From positions 74,686,907 to 74,750,906 of the forward strand of contig CM060733.1 of NCBI GenBank assembly GCA_030704615.1: a stretch of 64,000 bases of DNA. The letters are read 5' to 3'. The position numbers were made by a program, and so were the translations under genes. Origin of the DNA: Takakia lepidozioides. Taxonomy: Eukaryota > Streptophyta > Takakiopsida > Takakiales > Takakiaceae. Of this stretch, positions 1 through 10,199 are shown one piece after another; the first letter of the stretch is position 1, and every line of letters begins with the position of its first letter. Under the pieces are notes generated by a model that saw only the letters and a program-made list of their open reading frames with translations, was not told the DNA's origin and searched no databases.

Positions 1-245
1 AGAGTAGTGCCCATTCCGGCTATGACAGTTAGAACACACTTGTATAGACGTGGCTTGCCACAAAATTTGCAATAAAATGTTGCATTTTAAGTCCACTGGT
101 GCCACATTCCAACTTCACATGACCCTATTTCCGTGCCTCCTAACCCTATTTCCGTGGACTCACAATGGTCTGCTCATGCTTTTTTTTTTTTCGCTCATGT
201 TCATGCCGCTCATGCTCATGCCGCTCATGAAATAGCAGCCCCCCC
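1..245 (+). mobile_element. Right terminal part of a MULE-like DNA transposon
   Basis: This segment is nearly identical to 43721-43945. Both carry a 3' untranslated region with a polyadenylation-type AATAAA, a T-rich run, and a terminal block of GCTCATGCC-type repeats ending in GAAATAGCAGCCCCCC. The sequence that follows (from about 245) is the interior of a Gypsy element that is continuous with 27000 in the second copy, so the transposon end is defined by comparison. The first 9 bases of flank, CTGACATTA, would be the target duplication, but the partner lies outside the window. The coding part of this copy is also upstream of the window. Confidence 0.7.
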
Positions 246-3200
246 TGACATTAGACCCATTGTCACCGGAGGAAAGAGACGACGTATACGGCGGTTCCTG
301 AGGGCTTACAGGAATTGCTTTGCCTTCAGTTTGAAGGACTTGGGAGCACTGAAGGGTCAAGAGATCCGTATTGAGTTGGCCTGACACTATAGATACAGTG
401 ACATGAAGAGGTCTTTGATTTGGATGAGGACTTAAGATCTCTGGGAGGCAGGTTTGGTGGAGCTCTCTGGTGGAGAGTATGCTTCAGCCACAATGATGCC
501 AACCAAGAAGGATGTCTATGGCAATTGGACGGAGAGACGTATGTGCGGTGATTACCAGCCTGTAAATCGTCAGACCAAGTCCGATAAGTATGCCATGCCA
601 ACACCAGAGGAGATCTTTGATGCCATTGGGCATGCTAAGATCTTTAGCACTTGGGATTTACGATCCGGATATCACCAATTGCTAATCAAGGAGGCGGACA
701 AGCAGAAGACGGCATTCTGGGGGATCAATGAGCACGGCAAGGATTGCCTATATCAGTGGCGGTTCTTACCATTTGGCCTTAAGAATGCTCCTGCAGAGTT
801 TCAGAGAGCCATGGATATGATTCTAGCAGGGGTGGACTTTGATCGGTGCTACATAGATGACATCATCATCTTTAGTGTTACGGTGGAGGAGCATGAGAGA
901 CACCTTCAGGTGGTATTGGAGCGCTTGAGAGCGCACGGATTGAAGTTGTATCCGGGGAAGTACAAGTTTTTCCACAACCAGATTGAGTATCTGGGTCACA
1001 TGATATATCCTGGAGGATTGGGGGTACAACAGACTAAGGTAGAGGCCATTGCACAAATTCCACGCCCCACGGATGTGAGCCGAGTTCGAGCTTTCATGGG
1101 GTTGACAAACTATTATAGACGGTTTGTCAAGGGATTTAGTGCCATTGCAAAGGCTCTAACCAAGCTGACCAAGGTGGACTAGGAGTGGCAGTGGGAAGAT
1201 GAGCAGGAATGAGCTTTTCAAGAGCTCAAGGCGAGGTTGACCTCGGCGCCTATCTTGAGACGACCTATCAGGGGGCGTCCCTTTCAGCTATATACGGATT
1301 GGAGCATGTTGGGGCTTGGAGCCGTGCTCACACAGGTGGATGATGAGGGAAGAGAGTTCGTAGTGGCTTATGCTAGCCGCTCGAACAACGCTGCAGAGGC
1401 TAAGTACAACTCATATGAGGGAGAGTGCTTAGCTGCAGTGTGGGCCGTGACACACTTCAGGTGCTATCTATACGACAATCTTTTCACCCTTGTCACAGAT
1501 CAGCAGCCACTCAAGTGGTTGATGGAGTCAGACAAGCTTACGGGGAAGCTTGCACAGTGGGCACTCATACTCCAGGAGTATGACTTTCAGGTTGTGCATC
1601 GACCGGGTTTGGTCAATTGGGATGCGGATGGATTGAGTCGCAATCCATGCACGAGCTAGCTGGATGACACTGGAGCTCGGTGGCATGGTGAGACGGACGA
1701 GGAGATGGTGCGGGGATGGCACGCATCTGCATTTTTGTGTATCTTGGCATCGGGAGGTCAGGTTGGACCTACAACAGGGATGACTGTAGATGGAGTGTCT
1801 GAGGACCCTGAGGCTAGTGATGAGCCAGGTGGTGCTAGAGATATACGTGAGGATTCGGCTGTGTTGGACTACCTCCGCGCGGGAGACACGGCAGCCACTG
1901 TGACTGCCAAGGAGATGGATCGGATCCTGCAACGAGCCAAGAGGTTCAAGTGGGAGGGGATACACCTACTTCGAGTGTGGGAGGATGGTCGGGTGAGGAT
2001 TGTGCCTCACCCCACACAGCGTGCACGGTTAGTGCGGCATGCCCATGAGGAGTTGGGGCATTTTGGAGTGCGACGCACTCACAGTTTACTGCAAGGGCAA
2101 TATTGGTGGCGTGGTATGCATACAGAGGTGCAATAGTTTGTAGCTAGGTGCATGGTGTGTGACAGGGTGCGTGCTTCATTCAACGCCCCTACACCACAGT
2201 TGCATCATTTACCAATCATGGGATTGGGCTACAGGTGGAGTCTTGACTTCGCAGGACCGTTGCCACTGACTAAGTGCCACCACAGATATGTATTGGTGAT
2301 GGTGGAGCACTTCTCCAAGTGGATTGAGTTGGTTCTATTGCCTGACAAGGCTAGTGAGGGGGCTGCGTATGTATTCTTGGATCGTGTGCTTAGCCGATTT
2401 GGTGCTCCAGCTGAGGTACTCACGGACCAAGGGAGAGAGTTCTTGGGGGAGTTTCAGGCTTTGTGTGATAAAGCCTTGATAGACCACCGCACCACTTCTC
2501 GGGATTATCCTGAGGCCGATGGCTTGGCAGAGAGAGTTGTTCAGACGGTGAAGAGGGGTTTGCGCAAGTATAGCTTGCAGAAGGGACACCTAGGAAATTG
2601 GGATCTTCAGGTTCCTTGGTTAGCCATGGGCTACAGGTTCAGCAAACAAACATCACTTGCCTCCTTCTCACCATATTTCCTTCTCTTTGGCCGAGAGCCA
2701 GATTTGCCTGCAGCCATTCGGAGGGATACTGCTCAAGTCCTTAACCTTGACGATCCAGACATGTGGGTATGTGCATGTGATCAGCGTGCAGAGTTGTTCA
2801 AGAAAGTCATGCCCATGGCTTTTGAGAACCTTGCCATTACATAGCACCGTGATACGTTGAGGTATGCCACTATACGTGGTGGAGGATATCGTCCTGGGGT
2901 TTGGAGGTTTAGCCCTGGTGACTATGTTTATTTGCAGCAGACTGCTCCTACGACTCTGGATGTTACTGCAGGGCGTGTTATTCTGAGGGTTTGAGAGGTG
3001 TTGCCCTCAGGGGTCCTGATCTTGGAGGGTCAGGATGGCATGACTTGGAAGGACCATGTGCGTAATTGTGCGCCATGTCACCTTCCCAATGTCGATGACA
3101 GAGTTGACCCAAACTTGGCAATGGTACCTGCAGGTTTGAGATGCATGCTCTGTGGGTCTGCCAAAGGGGCAGCCACCATGCTGGTGTGTGATCGATGCTC

Positions 3201-3285
3201 AAGGGGTTGGCATATGGGATGCTTGACACCACCTCTTGAGAAGGTTCCTGACGGAGATTGGTTGTGTCCACACTGCTTGGGATAG
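246..3285 (+). pseudogene. E1 Ty3/gypsy pol: RT, RNase H, integrase, PHD finger (broken)
   Basis: This is the 3' half of a Gypsy polyprotein. RT covers roughly 270-1150, with the active-site motif CYIDDIIIFS near 847. RNase H is at 1237-1650 (TDWSMLGLGA, EGECLAAVWA, VTDQQPL, DADGLSR). The integrase HHCC zinc finger is near 2035-2165, and the DDE core at 2220-2570 retains its acidic residues (SLDFAG, VLTDQG, AERVVQ). A PHD finger closes the protein. The copy is dead. Compared with E2 at 27100 it has a net 21-bp loss near 380 that creates a stop, CAA-to-TAA near 433, CAG-to-TAG at 1180, and further stops near 1210, 1657, 2133, 2842 and 2992. The reading frame is otherwise recognisable throughout. 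The 5' half (gag, protease, methyltransferase) is displaced by the transposon ending at 245 and is not in the window. Confidence 0.9.
3142..3276 (+). other. PHD finger domain at the C-terminus of the E1 polyprotein
   Basis: The C4HC3 pattern is complete: C-x2-C (CMLC), x10, C-x2-C (CDRC), x4, H-x2-C (HMGC), x13, C-x2-C (CPHC), with the hallmark tryptophan two residues before the last CxxC (DWLCPHC). The spacing matches the PHD family, whose members usually read histone H3 tails. It follows an integrase tail (VLPSGVLILEGQDG, NCAPCHLPNVDD) in the same open segment, so it is part of the retroelement protein and not a host exon. It occupies the place where chromoviruses carry a chromodomain. A role in directing integration to chromatin is inference. 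Confidence 0.85.
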
Positions 3286-3534
3286 TGGCAGTGGACATGA
3301 CTGGAGGCAGCTAACAAGATATGGGAGGCCAAGCTCATAGGAATCAATACATGAGATCCCAAGCTCAAGTTCACAGGTTGCAAGACGGCGACTAACGATG
3401 GGGCAACTCTTGCACCCGGCCTCTTGATCTATCGAGTTTGAGTGTAGTAGGGATAGTGGTGGAGGACTTAGTGAGGCTATGGTCACTATCACATCTTGTG
3501 GCTACCTGGACTTAGAAGGACCTAAGCACTAGCT

Positions 3535-3545
3535 AGGGGGGCGAT
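3535..3545 (+). promoter_or_regulatory. Polypurine tract of E1
   Basis: A GGGGGG-containing purine-rich stretch lies immediately before a sequence beginning TGTGTGG. The same arrangement recurs in reverse at 47241-47252, next to the related LTR-like unit, which supports its reading as the plus-strand primer site. Confidence 0.55.
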
Positions 3546-4231
3546 TGTGTGGACTAGTGATTGCCATAGTGGGCAGCATAGTGGCAGCCTAGTGACTGAC
3601 TAGTTGTAGCCTAGTGGTTGGACTAGTGGCTGGACTAGTGGTGGACTAGTGATATACTAGTGTGTGGCGTGCACATGTGTTGTGTGGTTTTGGACAACGA
3701 TGTAGTTGTGTAGCGATATGTATGCGCACGATAACTGTCAAGTTATTTTACCACTAGTGTGAAACTAGCTAGGAAATAGCTAGCTTTTACATATTGACAT
3801 TTGGGATTGGCCCAAGTGTCAATCCAGAGGTCAAGGCAGATTTAGGCCCTGGAGTAATTATCTTCACGGCAAGCGCGGGAGGCTCATCTTTCTCGAGTTG
3901 AGCCTCACCCCGCTCATCACTCAAATACAAGTCAAGCCAAGTGCACCCCATGCCATGGGGAATCCACACTACGGCGACATGAGTTTATGCTTCAGCTTTG
4001 TGAGCTCGCATGAGCTTGTGCTTGTATTCTTCATCTTTATCATTGTGTGGACTAGTGACTGCCATAGTGGGCAGCATAGTGGCAGCCTAGTGACTGACTA
4101 GTTGTAGCCTAGTGGTTGGACTAGTGGCTGGACTAGTGGTGGACTAGTGATATACTAGTGTGTGGCGTGCACATGTGTTGTGTGGTTTTGGACAGCGATG
4201 TAGTTGTGTAGCGATATGTATGCGCACGACA
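3546..4231 (+). repeat. LTR-like compound end of E1: repeat, spacer, repeat
   Basis: Two ~188-bp direct repeats (3546-3733 and 4044-4231) begin TGTGTGGACTAG and end CACGATA or CACGACA. They flank a ~310-bp spacer. Each repeat holds many CTAGTGG-type short repeats. The spacer (3734-4043) matches 9002-9330, the start of the E2 leader. Either the true LTR is the 188-bp repeat and this is an LTR-leader-LTR deletion product, or the LTR is the whole 686 bp. GGCGCCGCACACTG right after 4231 resembles a primer-binding site and favours the second reading. The lack of the second repeat in E2 favours the first. Confidence 0.6.
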
Positions 4232-4640
4232 GGCGCCGCACACTGTTTTGGGATCTAACCAACCAAGGGGGGGAAATTCTTGCTTTAAGAAGGTGGATTC
4301 TTGCTTGAAGACATCGAATGGATGCGAATGGTTTGTCATTTCATTTCTAGTTTGTCATTTGTGGTTTTCTGGTTTCATGTTTTGATGAACGAATCCCACG
4401 GTTATAGGCCCCTCGACTACAGGCGCCATATCTTTCTAGTGACGTGGCGATGGCTGTCCTAGCGCCACGTCAGCCTACCCACACCACGTCGGCAGGCTCA
4501 TGCCACGTCGGCGTGACCGTACGCTCACGCCACATCAGCTGGTGTGAGCGTAGGCTCACGCCATGTCAGCATTGTGTGAGCGTACGTTCACGCGCGACGC
4601 TCACGCCGTTGCGTCGTTGCCTTAGAGTTTCCTCCGTGGA
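4232..4640. other. Non-coding stretch with short GC-rich direct repeats
   Basis: I see no supported gene. From about 4440 to 4600 there are several copies of a CACGTCAGC or CACGTCGGC motif and of GTGAGCGTA/GCTCACGCCA. Some are mutually inverted, which gives local hairpin potential. The origin is unknown. Confidence 0.4.
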
Positions 4641-5160
4641 ACGAGGCATAGTTTGATAAAGCTGCTCATGAATAGAGAACCAAGCCTGCCAAATAGACTT
4701 CCAAGCACCCAAGCCAGGTAAGGCAGAGGAATTGGAGGCCCCCCCTTTGTACAATCCATCTGAAGGATGGGGGCCACAACTCGAAGTTGGCTGGATAGGC
4801 TTGTAGGAGATGATGGCGAACCAGGAGGCTCCAATGAGATAGAAAGTACTTAAACACCCTAGGAACCCATTTTGCTAGTAAAGCACGGATTTGGGAAAGA
4901 GGGTCTATAATTCCAAGGCCACCATTTCGTTTCTTTGGTGTGAGTTGTTTCCAGCTAACCAACGCACGTCGAGATTGCTCAGAGGAAGAAGCACCCTAGA
5001 TGAAATTTCGGATCAAAGCCTTGATCTTGTTAACGATGGCAGGTCCAGGAGACCATACCGAGGTAACCAGCATGAAGCCAACAAGACTTGGTTAACAATT
5101 AAAATGCTTTACCCGCAATGGAGAGATGAACCGAGCACTAGTATGCAAGCTTTTTCTTCA
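4640..5160 (-). pseudogene. LINE (non-LTR) reverse transcriptase C-terminal fragment
   Basis: On the minus strand the translation contains VSWKQLTPKKRNGGLGI followed by ALLAKWVPR. This is the conserved segment downstream of the L1-type RT catalytic domain in plant LINEs. Upstream on the same strand, KALIRNFI followed by a stop and then GASSSEQSRRA fits the preceding conserved block, where a tryptophan codon (TGG) appears to have become TAG. Only about 170 codons remain, with no endonuclease or catalytic RT motif. It is a 5'-truncated, decayed insertion. Confidence 0.75.
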
Positions 5161-5199
5161 GGTTGACAATGACTCATTCAGCACGCTGCGAGTCAGTGA

Positions 5200-6050
5200 G
5201 GTCATGGCCAATTAAGTGGCTGACGAGCCTAGTCACACGCGGCCAGGGTGATGGCATACTAGTCTAAGGGGGTCGGGGTAAGTTGCGGTGTAGGTTGGGC
5301 TCGATGAACCGCATTGCTACCGGCAAAGCAGGATTGAACGACTCTACTTCACAGGGCAAGTTTGCATTTCTAAGTCCTACGGAACTTCTACTTTCTATCA
5401 AGTAACTGCCTTCCAAGTCTTTGTTTATTACTACGTCCTACTGCCTAGGTCCCCAAGCCGCTTATAGCCGGGATATCACCTCATCCCTTCACAAAGCACC
5501 TTCTGAACCTAGGGAGGAGAGGAACTCTCCTCCCTCTCCCACTACCCCTTCTTCCCCAAGTGCTTGAGTTCAAGTCACCCTCAGGAAGGGACACATCTTC
5601 TTTGTCCCTCCTAAGTTTTTTCTTAACTTCAAGGGATGAGAGTCACCAAGCAATGTCAAACAAATCAGGTGGAAAGTTCAACAAGTTTCCAACTTCACTT
5701 CTCAAGTGTTCCTACTCTAAAAAGTTCAACCCAAGGTGGCAATCCGAATTTCTCTATTCCAAAATATCAAGAATTAATTAAAAATACAATATTCCAGAAA
5801 AATACCTCCCAAATAGAGGCGCAGGAGGAGTCTCCAGCGATGCAAAAACCACCCCCAAAGGGGCGTGGGAACCCTCTGAGAAGTCAATGGAACCCCGGGG
5901 AACACCCGGGATCTGTTCCCCCATTGCGGGAACTGCCGCCTATTCCATGGATGAACGGAATTCGTCCGGTCAGACTCCGCTGCACATTCGTTAGTGATAA
6001 AACGGGCCTGTCGCCTTGCCTAAGACATTCCAGGGGTGGGCCCAAGCCTA
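5200..6050. other. Non-coding sequence, nothing recognised
   Basis: Only short open frames without family resemblance are present. Base composition is mixed. I see no repeats, LTR ends or RNA genes I can support here. Confidence 0.3.
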
Positions 6051-6058
6051 GTTTCAAC
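6051..6058. repeat. Left 8-bp target site duplication of the hAT-like element
   Basis: GTTTCAAC directly precedes the terminal CAGTGTTG and is repeated exactly at 7938-7945 after CAACACTG. Confidence 0.8.
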
Positions 6059-7937
6059 CAGTGTTGTGTGGGTATATTGATTTCAATATACCCTTAGGGT
6101 ATAAGTAAATTATTTTTGTCAAATCATTTATCCTCCGGGTATGGATAAATTGAAATCTCAAAATATTATTTACCCTCCGGGTATGGATAAATTAACTTTT
6201 CAGATCTCTATATAACGGATATGTATGCCAAATTATACCCTGAGGGTATGAATAGTTTCCGGGTATGGATAGTTATTTCAATTAATATATAATTTAATGG
6301 TTTTAAAGAATAAATGATGTTCTTCAATATGTACAAAACACAGAAAAAACAATCTACGGTAAGAGAGAAAATTGATAAGATATTGCATAATATTTTGGTG
6401 TTAACCCTTAAGTTCCAAGCGACCTGAATCGGGTCACTTTGAATTTGCAGTTCCACCTAATTTTTGCAGATCTAATCTGATGGGGCCCACTCCTGAAGCT
6501 TTAATGACAAGGGATTTGTCTCAAGTATGATGCAAAAAAACAAATTAAAAAAAAAACAAAAGCTGCGACTTACAAAAAATATCTTAGATCTTTAATTTAC
6601 GTTTTGGGGCCTGAAAAGGGCTGTTGACCGCTGACATGGCAGGTAAACAAGCCCAAAACAGATTGCACTCCAAAGGGCATTTTTGGCAGAAAATTAGCAA
6701 TTTTGGAAAAAACACTTCACCTTGTGGTGTGTGAGCATTACATACACACATCCACCGTTGGCTTTTAAAAAATTTGTAGAAAAAAAAGTACTTCATTTGG
6801 AGGCACATTTTCTGTTGTCAATTTTGAGATTTCAACCCCCATGTAATTGCATGAATAGCAACCATAGGTGAAAAAATCAGTTGGACCTGCAATTTAGTGG
6901 GGTCATGGCCACTCCACTATTGATTTGGAAATGGTGGGAAGCAAAATTGGAGAAAGCTAGGTTTTGATTTGGTCAAACCTATTTCTTTCTCACTTTTTCC
7001 TTGGGACCTGATATTTGAGGTCCGGGCCAACGCTATAATCTCACAATTTCCACGGTGGACTTGGCTCATTTTTTGGTATGTCATGCATAAATGAGCTGGG
7101 CCCATTGCTATAAGGCTGGAATCTGTGGATGATTTTTGGTAGGTTTCTAGGGGCAATTTACTGCAGCTGGGTACCCAAAATTGGTAAAAAGTCAAAAAAG
7201 GGCTTGGGAACTTAAGGGTTAATTTCCAATGCAAGATGGAGGAGGTTTGAGATTAAACAAAAAGCACATCGGTTGGTAGCAGCTGGTAAAGTGCACAGTG
7301 TGTGTCGCTCTGGTGGTTCGGGGTTCAAACCCGCTGCCCTGCCCCGTGTGTGGGATTGTTCGTGATGGTAGGTCCGGGCGTTGATCGTGCTGTAGGTCTC
7401 ATGGCCCATAAATGAAAGGGGGTTAATCTTTCCCCCTCCTCAAGGGCCTGAATTGTGGGCTGTCGCTCCCAGGTTTCCTTGAAAATAATAATAATAAATA
7501 AATAAATCCCCCCCTCAAGGACCTAAATTGTGGGCTGTCAGGTTTCCTTTTATATATATATGCGAGATTTGAAGAGGTATTGTTTGGGTTATATGACATT
7601 TTAAGAATGATATATATGTAGCATTTGTTTTAGTTGTGATTGGAGCTTTCTTATAGCTCAAGGCTCCCTAACAACCATAAAGGCTACGAAGGCAAATAAA
7701 GGCCCTTATATACCCTGATTAGATATGCCCTTCATTTTGACATATACCCTTTAGAAAAGTAGGGTATATTCAGCATCTGTAAATATAAGGATAAGGGTAT
7801 ATCATTAAAATATACCCTGATATAAGGGTATACATCCGGGTACCTAAAGTTGCCACACTAGGGTATATATATATATCAATATACCCTGATATACCCGCCG
7901 GGTATATCAGGGTAATTCATATACCCGCCCAACACTG
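6059..7937. mobile_element. Non-autonomous hAT-type DNA transposon
   Basis: The element starts CAGTGTTGTGTGGGTATAT and ends with the imperfect inverted copy, which read in reverse is CAGTGTTGGGCGGGTATAT. Exact 8-bp target duplications (GTTTCAAC) flank it. The 8-bp duplication and CAGTG termini are typical of hAT elements. Inside both ends are many AT-rich subterminal motifs of the type GGGTATA/TATACCC. At 1879 bp it has no open frame long enough for a transposase, so it would have to be mobilised in trans. It contains a SINE at about 7270-7506. Confidence 0.85.
7270..7506 (+). mobile_element. tRNA-derived SINE
   Basis: A box A-like TGGTAGCAGCTGG lies at 7274-7286 and a strong box B, GGTTCAAACCC, at 7322-7332. 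Their spacing is typical of a tRNA-type internal RNA polymerase III promoter. The unit ends in a simple AATA/AAAT-type tail near 7484-7506. A partial second copy of its 3' part (CAAGG..CCT, TTGTGGGCTGTC, AGGTTTCC) follows at 7507-7550. I found no convincing flanking duplication. The tRNA of origin cannot be named from this alone. Confidence 0.65.
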
Positions 7938-7945
7938 GTTTCAAC
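7938..7945. repeat. Right 8-bp target site duplication of the hAT-like element
   Basis: GTTTCAAC, identical to 6051-6058. Confidence 0.8.
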
Positions 7946-9001
7946 CCCCCCTAATATTAAAATAACCACCAGCGCTTTTGCCTCGTGGAAAGCGTCGTCT
8001 TCTACCCCTGGCTCTGACACGTGGGGTTATTGTAGCCATAAAGTCCGGACAAAGTACTTTTGGTTCACACCTGTCTCTAGCTACTCTTCCCTCTAACTCT
8101 CTATTCTAAGGTCTCTTTCAGCTCTTCATGGGCTTATCTGATCGGCCTTCCCAACGGCCCCCTTCTCTCCAAAGCATGCAATTTTCTCACCAATAGATCA
8201 CCCTAATCAGCCCCTTTTCCTTTTAAAGGGGTCAACAAAGAAAGAAATAGTTGAGGGTCCAGAATACCCCTTTAAACAAATCCCCTCCGCTGTAACCGCG
8301 GGTCAAAGGCGCCCCCGCCACATGGCGGGGCGTAGGGCCTCGCGAGCTGGATAATCGCGCGGACCGCTGCGGATAACAGCAGCGACCGCTGGTCCGCGGG
8401 ACGGGGCTTTACCCAACGGGTAATATCTCGTTTTTTTGGCACGCGGCTGTTTTCGCCCGCGTGCTGGCCACGCAGGCTGTTCCTTTTGTGTTCGTACGAC
8501 TAGGGTCAGCGCCCCGCCTCCTCAGCGCCGAGGCGTGGGGTCACGGCTGCCTCCCGCGTTTCCTCCGTTGGGTCCCTGGCTCCCGGGCGCACCAGTCAGG
8601 GCTTCCCCGTACCACTGGCGGCCCGTGGGCAGCTCCTACACTCAAAAATACCAAGGCCAAAACAAAATACAAACCCTTCCCCCCCTTTCCTTGTCTTCAA
8701 GGTCCCTTAATGGGGTAACTAGATAAGGTTATCAGGGCCTTTCTAGGCCTTTCAACAAGTAGTCTAGCTTCTGGTTAGAACTTCTCAGAGCTATAAATCA
8801 ACTCATTTTCATCAATAAATAAAAATAAACAAGTACCCAATGCTTCTCTCTATTTCCAATGGTGCCAAAGCCTTTTGGCAAATCATGTCATGGGGTTCTC
8901 CCACCTCAAATGTAAGCTTAAATCATAGCAAATACAAGCGAACATCACCTCTTCCAGAGGGCTATTTTGGTTAATCTATTTTCAACTTCAAGTCATGGCT
9001 T
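7946..9001. other. Non-coding sequence, GC-rich middle, nothing recognised
   Basis: Around 8280-8450 the sequence is GC-rich with a local dyad (GCGGACCGCTG and CAGCGACCGCTGGTCCGC). Short open frames at 8436-8726 overlap each other in two frames and resemble no family I know. The stretch ends where homology to the E2 leader begins. Confidence 0.3.
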
Positions 9002-10199
9002 TGTCAAGTTATTTTACCACTAGTGTGAAACTAGCTAGGAAATAGCTAGCTTTTACATATTGACATTTGGGATTGGCCCAAGTGTCAATCCAGGGGTCAA
9101 GGCAGATTTAGGCCCTGGAGTGGTTATCTTCACGGCAAGCGCGAGAGGCTCATCTTTCCCGAGTTGAGCCTCACCGCGCCTAGCTATGGCGCCGTAGTGT
9201 GGATTCCCCATGGCGTGGGGTGCACTTGGCTTGACTTGTATTTGAGTGATGAGGTTATATATGCATGAGTTTATGCTTCAGCTTTGTGAGCTCGCATGAG
9301 CTTGTGCTTGTATTCTTCTTCTTTATCACTCGAGAAAGATCAGCTCAAGTCTGTGAGTGCCAGGTTCGAGTTGTTTTGTAGCACTTGTGTTTTCATGAGA
9401 AGCGGTTCAGCCTAGAGTGCAGGGATCCGTGCATGAGCCTATCCAAAGTGGATAGAGTGCAAAGGTGAACAGGTTGCAGGTTTGCAATGGATAGAGAGGC
9501 GGGTAGCCTATGTTGAAGAGCGGCGTTGCATAGCTCAACGCTATGGCAACCAAGTTTGGGCTTCTAGTGTGAAGCGGGGGAGATGCTGGTCTCGAGTGGG
9601 TGAACTGGTGGTCGTCTTCTTCAGTTGCAGACCAAATTAAGGAGCTGCAGCAATGTGGAGCTGCGAGGGTGTTAGATGTAAGTCACAGTTATCGGGAGCT
9701 CCAACTTCAAGCTCATAAGGAGGTATGAGTGAAGAGAGATGGCTGATTTCTCTTGTATGCAAGCCAATGCATTTGTGGCTATGTTGAGTTGGGGGTTTCA
9801 ATCTGAAACTCCAGCGGTATGAGGGCTCTTGCCATGGCAAGAGCGGGGCTGGAACAGGAGCTAAGAGGTGCGGCAAGGCCATGGAATGTGCACCTAGGGT
9901 TTCAGAGCTTGGAAGAAAAGTTCTTGCACCACAAGAGGAATGTCTTGTGGCTGGAAATGTAAGCCTTAGGGTTTCAGGAGCTTGGCAAGGGCTGTGGAGT
10001 GCTTAGTCTTGTCTTAGAGAGCATCAAGGAGCCAATGAGCCAAGATAGGGGGCTGATATCTCTTGTGTGAAAAGGTTGCATGTGTGGAGCATGTATTCAG
10101 CTCATTGAAGCTTCCATCTTCAAGCTTGGAGGGCAAGCAAGGAAGAGGGAATGGCTAACTTCCCTTATGTGAGGGCAATGCATGTGTGGAGCATGCTAT
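9002..10199 (+). mobile_element. 5' leader of E2 (methyltransferase-bearing Gypsy element), first part
   Basis: Homology to 3734-4043 starts at TGTCAAGTTATTTTACC and runs for ~310 bp. After that the leader continues uninterrupted. The distal part (about 9650-10199) is built of degenerate ~100-bp units marked by GCATGTGTGGAGCATG and TTCAAGCTT-like words. Similar units resume at 23621 after the nested G1 element, which proves continuity. No long open frame is present. The element lacks its 5' LTR at the left edge, so it is 5'-truncated. Confidence 0.7.
10195..10199. repeat. Left 5-bp target duplication of G1
   Basis: GCTAT precedes the LTR start TGTTAGAGG and is repeated at 23621-23625. Confidence 0.85.

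Noticed and set aside
8436-8726. Two overlapping ORFs in GC-rich DNA
   Set aside because: No family resemblance and no support from context; open frames are expected by chance at this composition.
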